Shown here one piece after another: positions 46,473-57,904 of a stretch of DNA of 64,000 nt. The notes under the pieces are model-generated. The model searched no databases, was not told the origin of the DNA, and saw only the letters and a list, made by a program, of their open reading frames with translations. Made by a program: the position numbers and the translations under genes. Numbering within the stretch: position 1 is the first letter of the stretch; the number at the start of each line of letters is the position of its first letter. Origin of the DNA: Agelas oroides (Eukaryota > Porifera > Demospongiae > Agelasida > Agelasidae); NCBI GenBank assembly GCA_949130485.1, contig OX422185.1, forward strand, positions 17,921,353 to 17,985,352, read 5' to 3'.

Positions 46473-49400
46473 ATGATGGCTCAGTCCGCATCGTTCATTG
46501 CTCTTGTGACAGCACTGCTCATTAGCACTCTCTCCTACTGTTCTGCTGAGAATGTGTACTGTGTCACACCCACTGCCACCTCATGTTCATCCTGCCCTCA
46601 CAGTTCTATCCACTGTGCCACACTCTCTGAGTATACACAAGTAGCTGAACTGTATTTTACCTCCAACACCACTATGGTGTTCTTGGCGGGTGACCATGTT
46701 CTTGATAGGAATATCACAGTTGCCAATGTAACCAGGCTGACCATGCGTGGAGAGTCTTCCTCAGACAACATAGCAACAGTTGTTCGCAATGGGTCAGTTG
46801 GCTTCAACTTCACAAATATGGTGGACTTCAACATTCTCTCTTTAGTGTTTACCTCTCACAACAGGTCCTGGAGTTATGGTAGTCGTCCAGCTAGCAACTC
46901 TGCCTTGTTTTTGCAATCGATACCAAATGCTAAACTAGTTAACTGTTCTTTTCATGATAACATCGGCACTGCACTTGCAGTAAATAACACCAGTGTCACT
47001 CTGGTAGAGAACAAGTTCATGCATAACCAATGTGCATGCAGGTCATTCAGTGAGATGCGTGAATTAGGATGTGGTGTAACCACTTTCAACAGTAACCTAA
47101 CATTCTCTGGGAACACTTCCTTCCATAATAGCACTCAAACGGATTTTTACGATTATGTCAATTGTGCTGGAGCAATCTGGGCATCAGCAAGCTCATTACA
47201 CTTCACCGGAACCAACAACTTTATTGGTAACTCAGCAAATGGCATCAATGGTGTTGGTGCTATTTATGCAGAAGCCAACACATCGTTGAGTTTTAGTGGT
47301 ACGACTACCTTTACCCATAACTTAGCAGAAGTGGGTGGTGCAATCGGCACAGTTGAAAATGTTATAGTTACATTCAATGGAACCAACAACTTCACTAGCA
47401 ACTCAGCAAGTGATAGTGGTGGTGCAATCTTTGCAACTAGCAACACGTCATTGAGTTTCAGTGGTGCTAATCATTTCAGTCATAACTCAGCAGAACATTT
47501 TAATGGTGGTGCAATTGTTGCATTAGACCACGTTATACTTATCTTCAATGGAACCAACAACTTCATCAACAACTCGGCAGAATCTGGTGGTGCAATTGCT
47601 ACATCAGACCATGTTATACTTACCTTCAATGGAACCAACAACTTCATCAATAACTCGGCAGAATCTGGTGGTGCAATTGACACATCAGACCATGTTATAC
47701 TTACCTTCAATGGAACCAACAACTTCATCAACAACTCAGCACAGTATGGTGGTGCAATCTGCACATTGGACAATGCTGTACTTACCTTCAATGGAACCAA
47801 CAACTTCATCAACAACTCGGCAGAATCTGGTGGTGCAATTGACACATCAGACCATGTTATACTTACCTTCAATGGAACCAACAACTTCATCAACAACTCG
47901 GCAGAATCTGGTGGTGCAATCGACACATTGGACAATGCTGTGCTTACCTTCAATGGAACCAACAACTTCATCAACAACTCGGCACAGTATGGTGGTGCAA
48001 TCTGCCCAGTGGACAATGCTGTGCTTACCTTCAATGGAATCAACACATTCATCAACAACTCTGCAAACAAAAACAGTGGTGGTGCAATCTATGCAGTAAC
48101 CAACATATCACTGATTTTTGTTGGTGCTAGTAACTTTACTCATAACTCAGCTGGCTATGAAGGTGGTGCAATTGTCACAGCTGGAAATTGTGGTCTTACC
48201 TTCAATGGAACCAACAACTTCATCAACAACTCGGCAGAATCTGGTGGTGCAATTGACACATTGGACAATGCTGTGCTTACCTTCAATGGAACCAACAACT
48301 TCATCAACAACTCGGCACAGTACGGTGGTGCAATTGACACATTGGACAATGCTATACTTACCTTCAATGGAACCAACAACTTCATCAACAACTCGGCAGA
48401 ATCTGGTGGTGCAATTGACACATTGGACAATGCTGTGCTTACCTTCAATGGAACCAACAACTTCATCAACAACTCGGCAGAATCTGGTGGTGCAATTGCT
48501 ACATCAGACCATGTTATACTTACCTTCAATGGAACCAACAACTTCATCAACAACTCGGCAGAATTGGGTGGTGCAATCAACCCATTGGACAATGTTATAC
48601 TTACCTTCAATGGAACCAACAACTTCATCAACAACTCGGCAGAATTTGGTGGTGCAATCAACACATTGGACAATGCTGTGCTTACTTTCAATGGAACCAA
48701 CAACTTCATCAACAACTCGGCACAGTATGGTGGTGCAATCGACACATTGGACAATGCTGTGCTTACCTTCAATGGAATCAACACATTCATCAACAACTCC
48801 GCAAACAAAAACAGTGGTGGTGCAATCTATGCAGTAACCAACATATCACTGATTTTTGTTGGTGCTAGTAACTTTACTCATAACTCAGCCGGTTATGAAG
48901 GTGGTGCAATTGTCACAGTTGACAATTGTAGTCTTACCTTCAATGGAACTAACAACATCTTCAACAACTCGGCAAACAATGGTGGTGCAATCTATGCAGC
49001 AGTCCACGCGTTATTGAGTTTCACTGGTACTAGCAACTTGAGCAGAAATCTTGCAATGCAAGGTGGAGCTATCTCTGCAAACTCTAACAGCGCACTGACA
49101 TTCAATGGAAACATTAACTTTATTAACAATGGACACAATATAAGAGATAGCCGTGGAGGTGCAATGCATCTGGCTATACAGTCAACATTTTTTGTTTTTC
49201 CCAACACAACTGTGTGTTGGGAGAACAATTATGCAAATTTAGGAGGAGCCATCTATGTCCTTGCTACTATCCCCTTCACTCAATGCAAAATGACTCAAAT
49301 TGCCACATTTATAGCAACTACAAAAGACTGCTTCTTTCAACTCCCTGGTCAGAATCTGTCCAATGGTTTTGATGTTCAGCTTGTTTTCAAGAACAACTCT

Positions 49401-51419
49401 GCCTACAATGCAGGAAGTGTGCTATATGGTGGAACAATAGATAACTGTTGTCTGGACCCATATGACTTTTGTGACTCTGGCCCAGTGTTTGACAAGTTAT
49501 TCCATTATGAAGCTGACAGTACAACATCAAGTGTTTCTTCTGACCCATTTCGTGTATGCCTATGTGAAAACAACCATCCAAACTGCAGTAAGTCAATAAA
49601 AACACTATCAGTATATCCTGGTGAAACATTTCAAGTTTCACTGGTCGCGGTTGGCCAGAGAGAGGGAATAGTTCCTTCTGCAGTCAGAAGTTATCCAAAC
49701 AAAGGCAGGCTTGAAACTTCTCAATACATTCAACAGACAACTACAACATGTGCCATATTTAACTACACTGTGTTTTCACAGCAGGATGTATCTCTAGAGT
49801 TGTATCCTGATGGCCCATGTTCAACAGTGAGTGATACACTCTTGCTTCAATTGCGTATACATCAAGGCTGTCCACCTGGATTTGCCCTAGAAAACAGTTC
49901 AGTGTCATGTGTCTGTGATCAAGCACTTCAAAAGTATACAAACCACTGCAATATAACAAATGGGTTAGGACAGATAACACGTGAGTCTGATGACACATTT
50001 TGGGTTGGTTATGATGAATCTCATGGACTAATTCTTCATCCACAATGCCCCTTTGATAACTGTGTCTCTCATGCTGTGAACTTTTCACTCAAAGATACAG
50101 ACATGCAGTGTGCATACAACAGGTCAGGCCTCTTGTGTGGAGCTTGCAAGAATGAATATAGTTTGGTACTAGGCACTTCCCATTGCAAGCTGTGCACCAA
50201 CTATTGTCTGTACTTGCTCATCCCTTTTGCACTGATGGGAGTAGCACTGGTCTTCTTGCTCCTTGTCTGCAAACTGACAGTAGCAACAGGAACACTCAGT
50301 GGCCTAGTGTTCTATGCCAATATTGTTAGAGCCAACCGTACCATGTTTCTACCAGTGAAATCAACTGATGCTTTATCAGTCTTCATTGCATGGATTAACC
50401 TTGACTTTGGTATTGAGACATGTTTCTATGATGGAATGGATACTTATAGCAATACATGGCTGCAATTTGTGTTTCCTGTATACATTTGGGTGCTAGTGGG
50501 AGTCATGATTCTTGTTAGCCATTTCTCAAAGAGGTTTGCAAACCTACTAGGCAGCAACCCAGTTTCTGTCTTGGCAACACTCATCCTCCTTTCCTATGCA
50601 AAGATCCTCCGAACATTGATTAGTGTTGTTTCTTTCACTAACCTTGAATATCCAGATAGCCATTACATCAGAAGGGTGTGGCTATATGATGCAAATGTTG
50701 ACTACATCATTGGTAAACACATACCAGTCTTTCTAGCCGCACTGCTTGCCTTCTTTCTTTTTCTTCTTTACACTTTATTGCTGTTCTTTGGTCAGTGGCT
50801 GCAGGCCATATCACACCTGAGGCTCTTCGCATGGGTCAACAGTGCCAGGCTGAAGCCTTTTATGGATTCATACCATGCTCCCTACAAACCAAAACATCGT
50901 TACTGGCCTGGACTGCTGCTTGTGCTCCGCTTTCTTCTCCTTCTTGTGTTTGCTCTCAATTATCAGCGTGACCCCAGTATTAACCTGCTAGCAATTGTAG
51001 TGGGAGCTGGGGTTCTTCAACTGTGGGCCTGGGTCAGTGGTGGAGTCTACAAGAACTGGTGTCTAGATGGCCTGGAAGGATCATTTATTCTGAACGTGAT
51101 CGTGCTAAGTGTTGCCACCTACCATGTCAAACTCTCAGGGGGAAATCAGCGTACAGTTGGGCACACCTCTGTCACCATAGCACTTGTAACATTCATTGGA
51201 ATCCTTGCCTACCACATCTTCCAGCAATTGAGGCAAACCAAGCTGTGGAAGAAGGTGCCTAAACTGAACCTTGAGTTCAAAAAACTGAACACCAAGCAAG
51301 CAGTGAATAATCTGAACAATCCTACAAATAATTCCACAGATTCTGAATCTGTAAGCCTTGATCAGCTTCGTGAACCTTGGCTTGAAGACCTCCTACCACC
51401 TACCCACAGTAGCATCTGA
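46473..51419 (+). CDS. Gene H: intact Pmp-repeat multi-pass membrane protein, longest member (1648 aa)
   Basis: Uninterrupted. Signal peptide residues 1-25; N-terminal domain to about 260. About 22 GGAI turns of 27 aa occupy roughly 260-860, most with identical FNGTNNFINNSA cores and alternating IDTLDN, IATSDH and IDTSDH faces. A 738-bp in-frame duplication (second copy starting about 48809) accounts for the extra length over E. From the FTNN/INNGHNIRDSRGGAM segment onward it is almost residue-for-residue E: Cys-rich ectodomain, CGACKNEYSLVLG knot, first membrane segment at about 1245, 8-10 hydrophobic segments, and a tail ending PTHSSI. Each typical turn offers NGT and NNS sequons, so over 40 N-glycans are possible. 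Likely functional; it shows how length changes by unequal exchange without breaking the frame. Confidence 0.93.
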   Translation: MMAQSASFIALVTALLISTLSYCSAENVYCVTPTATSCSSCPHSSIHCATLSEYTQVAELYFTSNTTMVFLAGDHVLDRNITVANVTRLTMRGESSSDNIATVVRNGSVGFNFTNMVDFNILSLVFTSHNRSWSYGSRPASNSALFLQSIPNAKLVNCSFHDNIGTALAVNNTSVTLVENKFMHNQCACRSFSEMRELGCGVTTFNSNLTFSGNTSFHNSTQTDFYDYVNCAGAIWASASSLHFTGTNNFIGNSANGINGVGAIYAEANTSLSFSGTTTFTHNLAEVGGAIGTVENVIVTFNGTNNFTSNSASDSGGAIFATSNTSLSFSGANHFSHNSAEHFNGGAIVALDHVILIFNGTNNFINNSAESGGAIATSDHVILTFNGTNNFINNSAESGGAIDTSDHVILTFNGTNNFINNSAQYGGAICTLDNAVLTFNGTNNFINNSAESGGAIDTSDHVILTFNGTNNFINNSAESGGAIDTLDNAVLTFNGTNNFINNSAQYGGAICPVDNAVLTFNGINTFINNSANKNSGGAIYAVTNISLIFVGASNFTHNSAGYEGGAIVTAGNCGLTFNGTNNFINNSAESGGAIDTLDNAVLTFNGTNNFINNSAQYGGAIDTLDNAILTFNGTNNFINNSAESGGAIDTLDNAVLTFNGTNNFINNSAESGGAIATSDHVILTFNGTNNFINNSAELGGAINPLDNVILTFNGTNNFINNSAEFGGAINTLDNAVLTFNGTNNFINNSAQYGGAIDTLDNAVLTFNGINTFINNSANKNSGGAIYAVTNISLIFVGASNFTHNSAGYEGGAIVTVDNCSLTFNGTNNIFNNSANNGGAIYAAVHALLSFTGTSNLSRNLAMQGGAISANSNSALTFNGNINFINNGHNIRDSRGGAMHLAIQSTFFVFPNTTVCWENNYANLGGAIYVLATIPFTQCKMTQIATFIATTKDCFFQLPGQNLSNGFDVQLVFKNNSAYNAGSVLYGGTIDNCCLDPYDFCDSGPVFDKLFHYEADSTTSSVSSDPFRVCLCENNHPNCSKSIKTLSVYPGETFQVSLVAVGQREGIVPSAVRSYPNKGRLETSQYIQQTTTTCAIFNYTVFSQQDVSLELYPDGPCSTVSDTLLLQLRIHQGCPPGFALENSSVSCVCDQALQKYTNHCNITNGLGQITRESDDTFWVGYDESHGLILHPQCPFDNCVSHAVNFSLKDTDMQCAYNRSGLLCGACKNEYSLVLGTSHCKLCTNYCLYLLIPFALMGVALVFLLLVCKLTVATGTLSGLVFYANIVRANRTMFLPVKSTDALSVFIAWINLDFGIETCFYDGMDTYSNTWLQFVFPVYIWVLVGVMILVSHFSKRFANLLGSNPVSVLATLILLSYAKILRTLISVVSFTNLEYPDSHYIRRVWLYDANVDYIIGKHIPVFLAALLAFFLFLLYTLLLFFGQWLQAISHLRLFAWVNSARLKPFMDSYHAPYKPKHRYWPGLLLVLRFLLLLVFALNYQRDPSINLLAIVVGAGVLQLWAWVSGGVYKNWCLDGLEGSFILNVIVLSVATYHVKLSGGNQRTVGHTSVTIALVTFIGILAYHIFQQLRQTKLWKKVPKLNLEFKKLNTKQAVNNLNNPTNNSTDSESVSLDQLREPWLEDLLPPTHSSI
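47330..49060 (+). repeat. 81-bp coding tandem repeats of gene H
   Basis: About 22 turns at 81-bp spacing (for example GGTGGTGCA at 47586 and 47667), sharing TACCTTCAATGGAACCAACA and ACTTCATCAACAACTCGGCA. The marker turn with AAACAGTGGTGGTGCAATCT occurs at about 48071 and again at about 48809, marking a 738-bp higher-order duplication of nine turns. E has one such marker turn. Confidence 0.9.
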
Positions 51420-52256
51420 GCGTTAATTGTATTCCCATGATTGTATTCCTACAAATATTGACTAGCAGTAATAATCTAATAATTCACCATCTTTTGAATT
51501 AATAACATAACTGATGCACCCAGTTGTTGTGTGTTTCATTAGCTAGCTAGTAATGATAATTGTTTTCACCCATTTTGTGTAGGCGAAAATTGCCTTCATA
51601 TATATATGGATGTTGGATTTTTAGCATCAATAGTACTAGTATTGTGTTTGAAGTATAATGCTTTTTTTGCATACACTTTGTCATTAGAGCTGAAGGATGC
51701 TTCACTACTAGCTAATAACTAATTTTTGTGTCTGTAAGAAATCCATGAGTATGATGGCAACTATTGTCTCATTCCCCAATCTTTTGATCCAGTGCAATCT
51801 GTGCTGGGGGTGACTTTGGGTATGGGACTGAGACATTCTGAATTACTTCATCTATTTGGAGTTTACGGCATTTTTTTTGTTGTTGTTATTTCACACTTAG
51901 CAAAGATCTGGAAACGTGAACACTGTTCAGAATTCAGTAACTAAAATCTATTTACTATAACTGTAAAATTACTGGCATCATGCTATACATCGCACGTTTT
52001 GATCATCAAAATAACATTTAGGTGACATTGTAATTAATGTCAAATAAGATATTTTATTATAATTCAAAATCAGAACCTAGATAGCTGACACTGTTTGGAA
52101 GATTTCTTTCAGATTAGTAGCAACTTTGAAAGAAAACACTTGATTAATTCATAGCTAGGTACCAAAAACCGGGAACCAACATTACTCAACTAGCATTGAG
52201 GGTGCCTGCATTTAAAGTATTATATCTCAAAAACAATAATTCAGTACAATTCAACT
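51420..52256. other. 3' flank of gene H
   Basis: Near-identical copy of the E 3' flank with a few small indels (shorter T-run at about 51662, a lost GCATAGC-type segment near 51980). Nothing coding seen. Confidence 0.5.
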
Positions 52257-52475
52257 GGTGTCTAGGTGTACTGGAAGGCTCATTCATAGGCGTAGGAACC
52301 GGGGGGGGGGGGGGGCACCGGGGGCATGTGACCCCCCAAGTTTTCATAAATTGTTATATAAATTGCTCACTACTCTATGTGTAGTTTCAAACTGTGCCCC
52401 CCAATCAAAAAGTCTTTCATATGCCTATGTCATTTACTGTGAACACAGCTAACTGCTGCCACCTACCATGCCTGT
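52257..52475 (+). pseudogene. Second copy of the membrane-domain relic
   Basis: Same stump as at 32350-32580: ACTGGTGTCTAGGTGTACTG and TGCTGCCACCTACCATG flank an inserted small element. Its presence in both duplicates shows that gene loss and element insertion preceded the E-F/H-I duplication. Confidence 0.6.
52285..52429. mobile_element. Second copy of the small CATAGGC MITE
   Basis: A 145-bp insert with ends CATAGGC and GCCTATG and TCATT duplicated at 52280-52284 and 52430-52434. It differs from the first copy mainly in a shorter G-run and in GGGGGCATGTGACCCCCC. Confidence 0.75.
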
Positions 52476-52744
52476 AATGATTGGCCTGTGGAGACAGACA
52501 GTCTGGCATTCAAGAACACAATTGTCTCTGTACATAAAGGTGTCTATTATAATCTCATTACTGTTCCAGCTGCACTTGATTTGAGCTTGTATAAATTGTC
52601 TGATTCTTTATTTGAATGAGATGCCTCCAATTTGAGAACTATCTTATGTTGAATGGCGATATCACAATGTTCACATCTCATTTAGTCTTAGCATAAAGTA
52701 GGCAATAATATGTTTTTGTCAAGTAATTTCCAAGATTCAAAAAC

Positions 52745-53200
52745 ATTTGCTCTGTATACTTTCAGTTGTGCTATCTAAATTGCATTGTTATGAAAACACA
52801 GTACCTTACTTATCTTCCCAAAAGTAAGGACATTATGTAAGCAAATTTCAGTACACAAGAATCACAAGCTGATGAAAGATCACTCATTTTAAGTCGACCA
52901 TTTTGCCAGAACAGTCATTTGCTGTATGCACTGATGATCTGAACCCTGACAGCAGGTTGGCTTCCTCTCCTCAAAACCTGTAAAAGTCTTAGCTACCATT
53001 CTTCACTTTACTTTCAGTTTTCAAGTGCAAGTGTGTATCAAGTAACAGTGTGGGCCACCAAAAGTAAAAGGTATGTTATGTGATTTGCTGTATCCACTCC
53101 AGCTTTTTTTCACTTAGCTACTAGAGGTGACTTTCGTATAATTATGTTTTGAAATGTCTAAAGTTGTGCAACCAGTAATAAATACCCCTCTTTCCTGCAG
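52745..53200 (+). promoter_or_regulatory. Gene I leader: upstream module, exon 1 and 130-bp intron
   Basis: Near-identical to the F leader. Donor GTATGTTATGTGATTT at 53071, acceptor TTCCTGCAG ending 53200, ATG ten bases on. The intron is 13 bp shorter than in F because of a small deletion after GATTTGCTGTATC. Confidence 0.6.
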
Positions 53201-53209
53201 CCATTTCAC

Positions 53210-56200
53210 ATGATGGCTCAGTCCACACCATTCCCCATCGTTCTTGTGGCAGTACTGCTCATTAACACTCTCTTTTACTGCTCAGCTGAGAATGTGTACT
53301 GTGTCACACCCACTGCCACCTTATGCACATCCTGCCCTCACAATACCCACTGTGCCACACTCTCTGAGTATGCACAACAAGCTGAAGTGTATTTTACCTC
53401 CAACACCACTATGGTGTTCTTGCCAGGTGACCATGTTCTTGATAGGAATATCACAGTTGCCAACGTATCCAGGCTGATCATACATGGAGAGTCTTCCTCA
53501 GACAACATAGCAACAGTTGTTCGCAATGGGTCAGTTGGCTTCAACTTCACAAAAATGGTGAACTTCAACATTTACTCCTTAGCTTTTACCTCTTACAACA
53601 AGTCCTGGGGTTATGCTAGTCATCCAGCTAGTAACTCTGCTCTGCTTATGCAATCCACACAAAATGCTAAACTAGTTAACTGTTCCTTCCATGACAACCT
53701 TGGCAATGGACTTACAGTACATAACACCAGTATTACTCTGGCTGAGAACAAGTTCATACATAACCAATGTGGATGCGAGTCACTCACTGAGGTATGTAAA
53801 TTAGGATGTGGTGTTACTGCTCTTAACAGCAACCTGACATTTACTGGGAACACTACTTTTCTTAAAAATAGTCATAACAGCACATACCTCAGCACTTCTG
53901 AAGTAGGTGCTGGAGCAATTTCAGCAGTAGCAAGTTCACTACATTTCACTGGAACCAACAACTTTTTAGATAATGTTAACTCAGCAAACAAAAAAAGACA
54001 ACATGGTGGCTATGCATTAGGAGTTGGTGGTGCAATATATATATCTAACAATGCCGTACTTACCTTCAACGGAACCAACAACTTTGTCAATAACTCAGCA
54101 AAACGTAATGGTGGTGCAATTTATGCAAAAACAAATATTTCATTGACATTCATTGGAACTAATAATTTTAGTAATAACTTAGCAGGAGTGAATGGTGGTG
54201 CAATCTATACATTAGACAATGTTGTACTTGTGTTCATTGGAACCAACGATTTCATTGGCAATTCAGCAGACAATAATGGTGGTGCAATCTACACTACAGG
54301 TAATACTGTACTTACCTTCATTGGAACCAACAACTTCATCGGCAACCATGTAAATGGTTATTATAGTGGTGATGGTGGTGCAATCTACACATTAGACCAC
54401 GGTGTACTTAGCTTCAATGGAACTAACAACTTTATCAACAATTCAGGTTCAATTGGTGGTGCAATCCGTGCAAGTACCAACATCTCATTGACATTCAATG
54501 GAACTAACAACTTTATCAACAACTCAGCAGAAGTGGGTAGTGGTGCAATCAGCATATCATACAATGGTGTTCTTATCTTCAATGGAACTAACAACTTCAT
54601 CAACAACTCAGCACAAGTGGGTAGTGGTGCAATCAGCATATCATACAATGGTGTTCTTATCTTCAATGGAACTAACAACTTCATCAACAACTCAGCACAA
54701 GTGGGTAGTGGTGCAATCAGCATATCATACAATGGTGTTCTTATCTTCAATGGAACTAACAACCTTATCAACAACTCAGCACAAGTGGGTAGTGGTGCAA
54801 TCAGCATATCATACAATGGTGTTCTTATCTTCAATGGAACTAACAACTTCATCAGTAATTCAGCAGAAGTGGGCAGTGGTGCAATCAGCATATCACAAAA
54901 TACTGTACTTACCTTCACTGGAACCAATAACTTCATCAGTAATTCAGCAGGTTTATTAAATGGTGGTGCAATCAATGCAAGAACCAATGTCTCATTAACA
55001 TTCATTGGAACTAGTGATTTTAGCAACAACTCAGCACAATTTGATAATGGTGGTGCAATCTATGCAGAAACAAACACCTCACTAACATTCATTGGAACTA
55101 GTTACTTTAGTATTAATACAGCAGAATTTGGTGGTGCAATTTCAATACTTGACTATGCTGTACTTACATTCAATGGAACCAGCAAATTTACTGGCAACTC
55201 AGCTAATTTATTTTATGGCAGTGGTGGTGCAATCTATGTAGAAACCAACATATCATTGTGTTTTACTGGTACTAGCAGCTTCAGTAACAACTCTGCAATG
55301 GAAGGTGGAGCCATCTCTGCAAATGTTTACAGCACACTGACTTTTGATGGAAGTATTAGCTTTACTAGCAATGGACATTACCAGTATACGGACATTACTA
55401 TCAATGCTGATAATAGAGAAAATCATAGAGGTGCAATTTATCTTTCTATTGGTTCAGCTTTCTCAATTTTGCCCCACACAACTGTGTGTTGGGAGAACAA
55501 TTTGGAAGGGGCAATCTATGTCTCTGACATTAACCCCTTGATTTATTGTACTCGGATTGCCACACATATACCGAATAAAGAATGCTTCTTTCAACTCCCT
55601 GGACAAAATCTGTCCAGAGGTATTGATGTCAAACTTGTTTTCACGAACAACTCTGCTGATGATGCAGGAAGTGTGTTATATGGTGGTGCGATAGATAACT
55701 GCAAACTCACTCATGGCCTGGACTCGTATAGCTCTGGTGAGGTGTTTGACATGTTAGTCCACATTGATGATGAAAATGATTACAACACAACTTCAAAAAT
55801 TTCCTCTGATCCACTTCGCATATGTCAATGTAAAAACAATCTTCCAGACTGCAGTAGGTCTTGGGGTATTATCGTGCAACAGTTCCATACCCACACACAG
55901 TCTATCCTGGTGAAACATTTCAGATTTCTGTGGTTGCAGCTGGACAAAGAAATGGAACAGTTTCTAGCACAGTGAGGAGCACAGTAAGAACCAATTATAT
56001 AACAGACTCCCATTCACTTGATCTTCTAGATATCTACCCACCTAACCTTCTAGATTATCAATATCTCCAACAAACAAACAACACTTGCACCAAACTCAAC
56101 TACACTGTGTTTTCACTGTCTCACAAAGTGAGAATACTGTTGCATCCAGAAGGTAGCCCATGCTCGAGTGGATCACTATATTTTTCAGTAAAGTTAAATC

Positions 56201-57608
56201 AGACCTGTCCACCTGGATTTAACATTTCTGAGTCAGCAAGATCGTGTGTCTGTGAGCCAAGACTTGCACACTATACAAATCAATGCAATATAACAAATGG
56301 ATTAGGACAAATAACATGTGATTCAAACCAACACTTTTGGATTGGGTATGATCATTCATCACATGAACTAATTCTCCACCCACACTGCCCCTTTGACTAC
56401 TGTGTTAATGATGCCAAGGTCTTTCCTCTCAACAATGCAGATGTTCAGTGTGCATACAACAGGTCAGGCTTCTTGTGTGGACGTTGTAAGGAAGGTTACA
56501 GTCTGGTACTAGGCACTCATCAATGCAGGAAGTGTACTAACACCCACCCCAGTTGCTCTGATTTTCTTGCTTCTTGTCTGCAAACTGACAGTGGCAACAG
56601 GAACACTCAGTGGTCTAGTGTTTTATGCCAATATTGTTGGAGCCAACCGTACCATGTTTCTACCAGTAGAATCTACTGATGCTTTATCAGTCTTCATTGC
56701 ATGGCTAAACCTTGACTTTGGCATGTTTCTATGAGGGGATGGATGCTTACGTCACCATATGGTTGCAGTTTGGGTTCCCTGTGTATATTTGGGTGTTAGT
56801 AGGACTCGTGGTTCTCGTCAGCCATTATTCACAAAGGTTTGCAAACCTACTAGGCAGCAACCCAGTTTCTGTTTTGGCAACACTCATCCTCCTCTCGTAT
56901 GCAAAGATCCTCCACACATTGATCACTGCAGTTTATATCACCTACCTTGCATATCCAGCAAATTATAGCAGAAAGGTGTGGCTGCATGATGCTAATGTTG
57001 ACTATTTGGTTGGTAAACACATTCCACTCTTTCTAGTGGCTGTGCTTGTTTTCTTCTTCCTCTTTCTTCCTTACACTCTCTTTCTTCTCTTTGGTCAGTG
57101 GCTGCAGGCCATATCACACCTGAGACTCTTCTCATGGGTCAACAGTGCCAGGCTGAAACCTTCCATGGATTCATACCATGCTCCCTACAAAGCAAAACAT
57201 CGCTACTGGCCTGGACTGCTGCTTGTGCTTCGCTTTGTTCTTCTGCTAGTGTTTGCCATCAATCCTCAACAAGATCCCAGTATTAACCTGCTAGCAATTC
57301 TTGTGGGAACTGGAATCCTCCATTTATGGGCCTGGGTCAGTGGTGGGGTCTACAAGAACTGGTGTCTAGATGCACTGGAAGGTTCATTTGCTCTGAATTT
57401 AATTGTACTAGCTGCTGCAACCTACTATGTCCAACTCTCAGGAGGAAATCAGCTTGCAGTTGGGTACACCTCTGTCTTCATACTACTTGCAACATTCATC
57501 GGTATCCTTGCCTACCACATCTTCCAGCGATTGAGGCACACCAAACTTTGGAAGAAGGCTTCTAAACTGAACTTTGAGTTCAAGAAACTAATTTCATTAG
57601 CTAGCTAG
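53210..57608 (+). pseudogene. Gene I: family member with three frameshifts and a lost C-terminal tail
   Basis: Starts ATGATG; the N-terminal half is nearly identical to F and runs unbroken to 55860, with five near-identical 84-bp turns (VGSGAISISYNGVLIFNG) at about 54530-54880. A shift at about 55850-55885, before the YPGETFQISVVAAGQRNG segment, moves reading to a frame open to 56679. A net 29-bp loss near 56548 removes most of the first membrane segment (the HLALLIPFAVMG part). An 8-bp deletion after 56721 removes the GIET part of NLDFGIETCF. The final frame (56712-57608) encodes the rest of the membrane domain. It ends at ISLAS because the coding sequence joins, at about 57590, 3'-flank DNA of the E/H type; the conserved PDZ-type tail is missing. 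Several independent lesions make this a probable pseudogene. Confidence 0.82.
54520..54890 (+). repeat. 84-bp coding tandem repeats of gene I
   Basis: Five nearly identical units of 84 bp containing GTGGGTAGTGGTGCAATCAG and ACAATGGTGTTCTTATCTTC, differing by only a few bases. F has one to two equivalent units, so I has expanded since the duplication. Confidence 0.9.
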
Positions 57609-57904
57609 TAATTGTTTCACCCTAATTTTGTGTAGGCAAAAATTGCTTTCATATGTGTACATCTGTACATGAATGTTAAAATTTTTGCATCAATAGAATT
57701 GCGTTTGAAGTCTAATGCATTTTTTCCACATACACTTTGTAATTACAGCTGAAGGATACTTTACTACTAATCATTAATTTTGTGTTTGTAAGAAATGCAT
57801 GAGTACTATAGTCTCATTCCCAGATCTTTTGCATATAACTGAGCATAAACTAGGCAACAATAGGTTTTGTCAAGTAATTTCCAAGATTCAAAACACTCCA
57901 CTGT
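57609..57904. other. I-J junction: E/H-type 3' flank
   Basis: The sequence after the truncated end of I (CTAGCTAGTAATTGTTTCACC, then TTTTGTGTAGGCAAAAATTGC) belongs to the 3' flank found after E and H rather than after F. It then runs into F/I-type upstream sequence, with the middle of that intergenic region deleted. Confidence 0.55.

Larger units (their letters stand above)
45040..55500 (+). repeat. Second copy of the E-F segmental duplication (H-I)
   Basis: Pairs with about 25430-35440. Similarity falls inside the second half of I, whose Cys-rich part is closer to D (CKNNLPDCSRS) than to F (CIEKRPDCSTR), pointing to gene conversion or a crossover there. Confidence 0.8.

Noticed and set aside
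47480-48808. Long minus-strand open frames (196 and 217 aa) with MKLLVPLKVSTALSNV repeats
   Set aside because: They are the complement of the 81-bp coding repeats of H; the same shadows appear under the repeats of C, E, F and I. No independent signal supports them.
47548-48837. Plus-strand frames with MEPTTSSTTRQNLVVQ repeats
   Set aside because: These are the +1 frame of the same coding repeats, kept open only by periodicity; they start and stop with the repeat tract.
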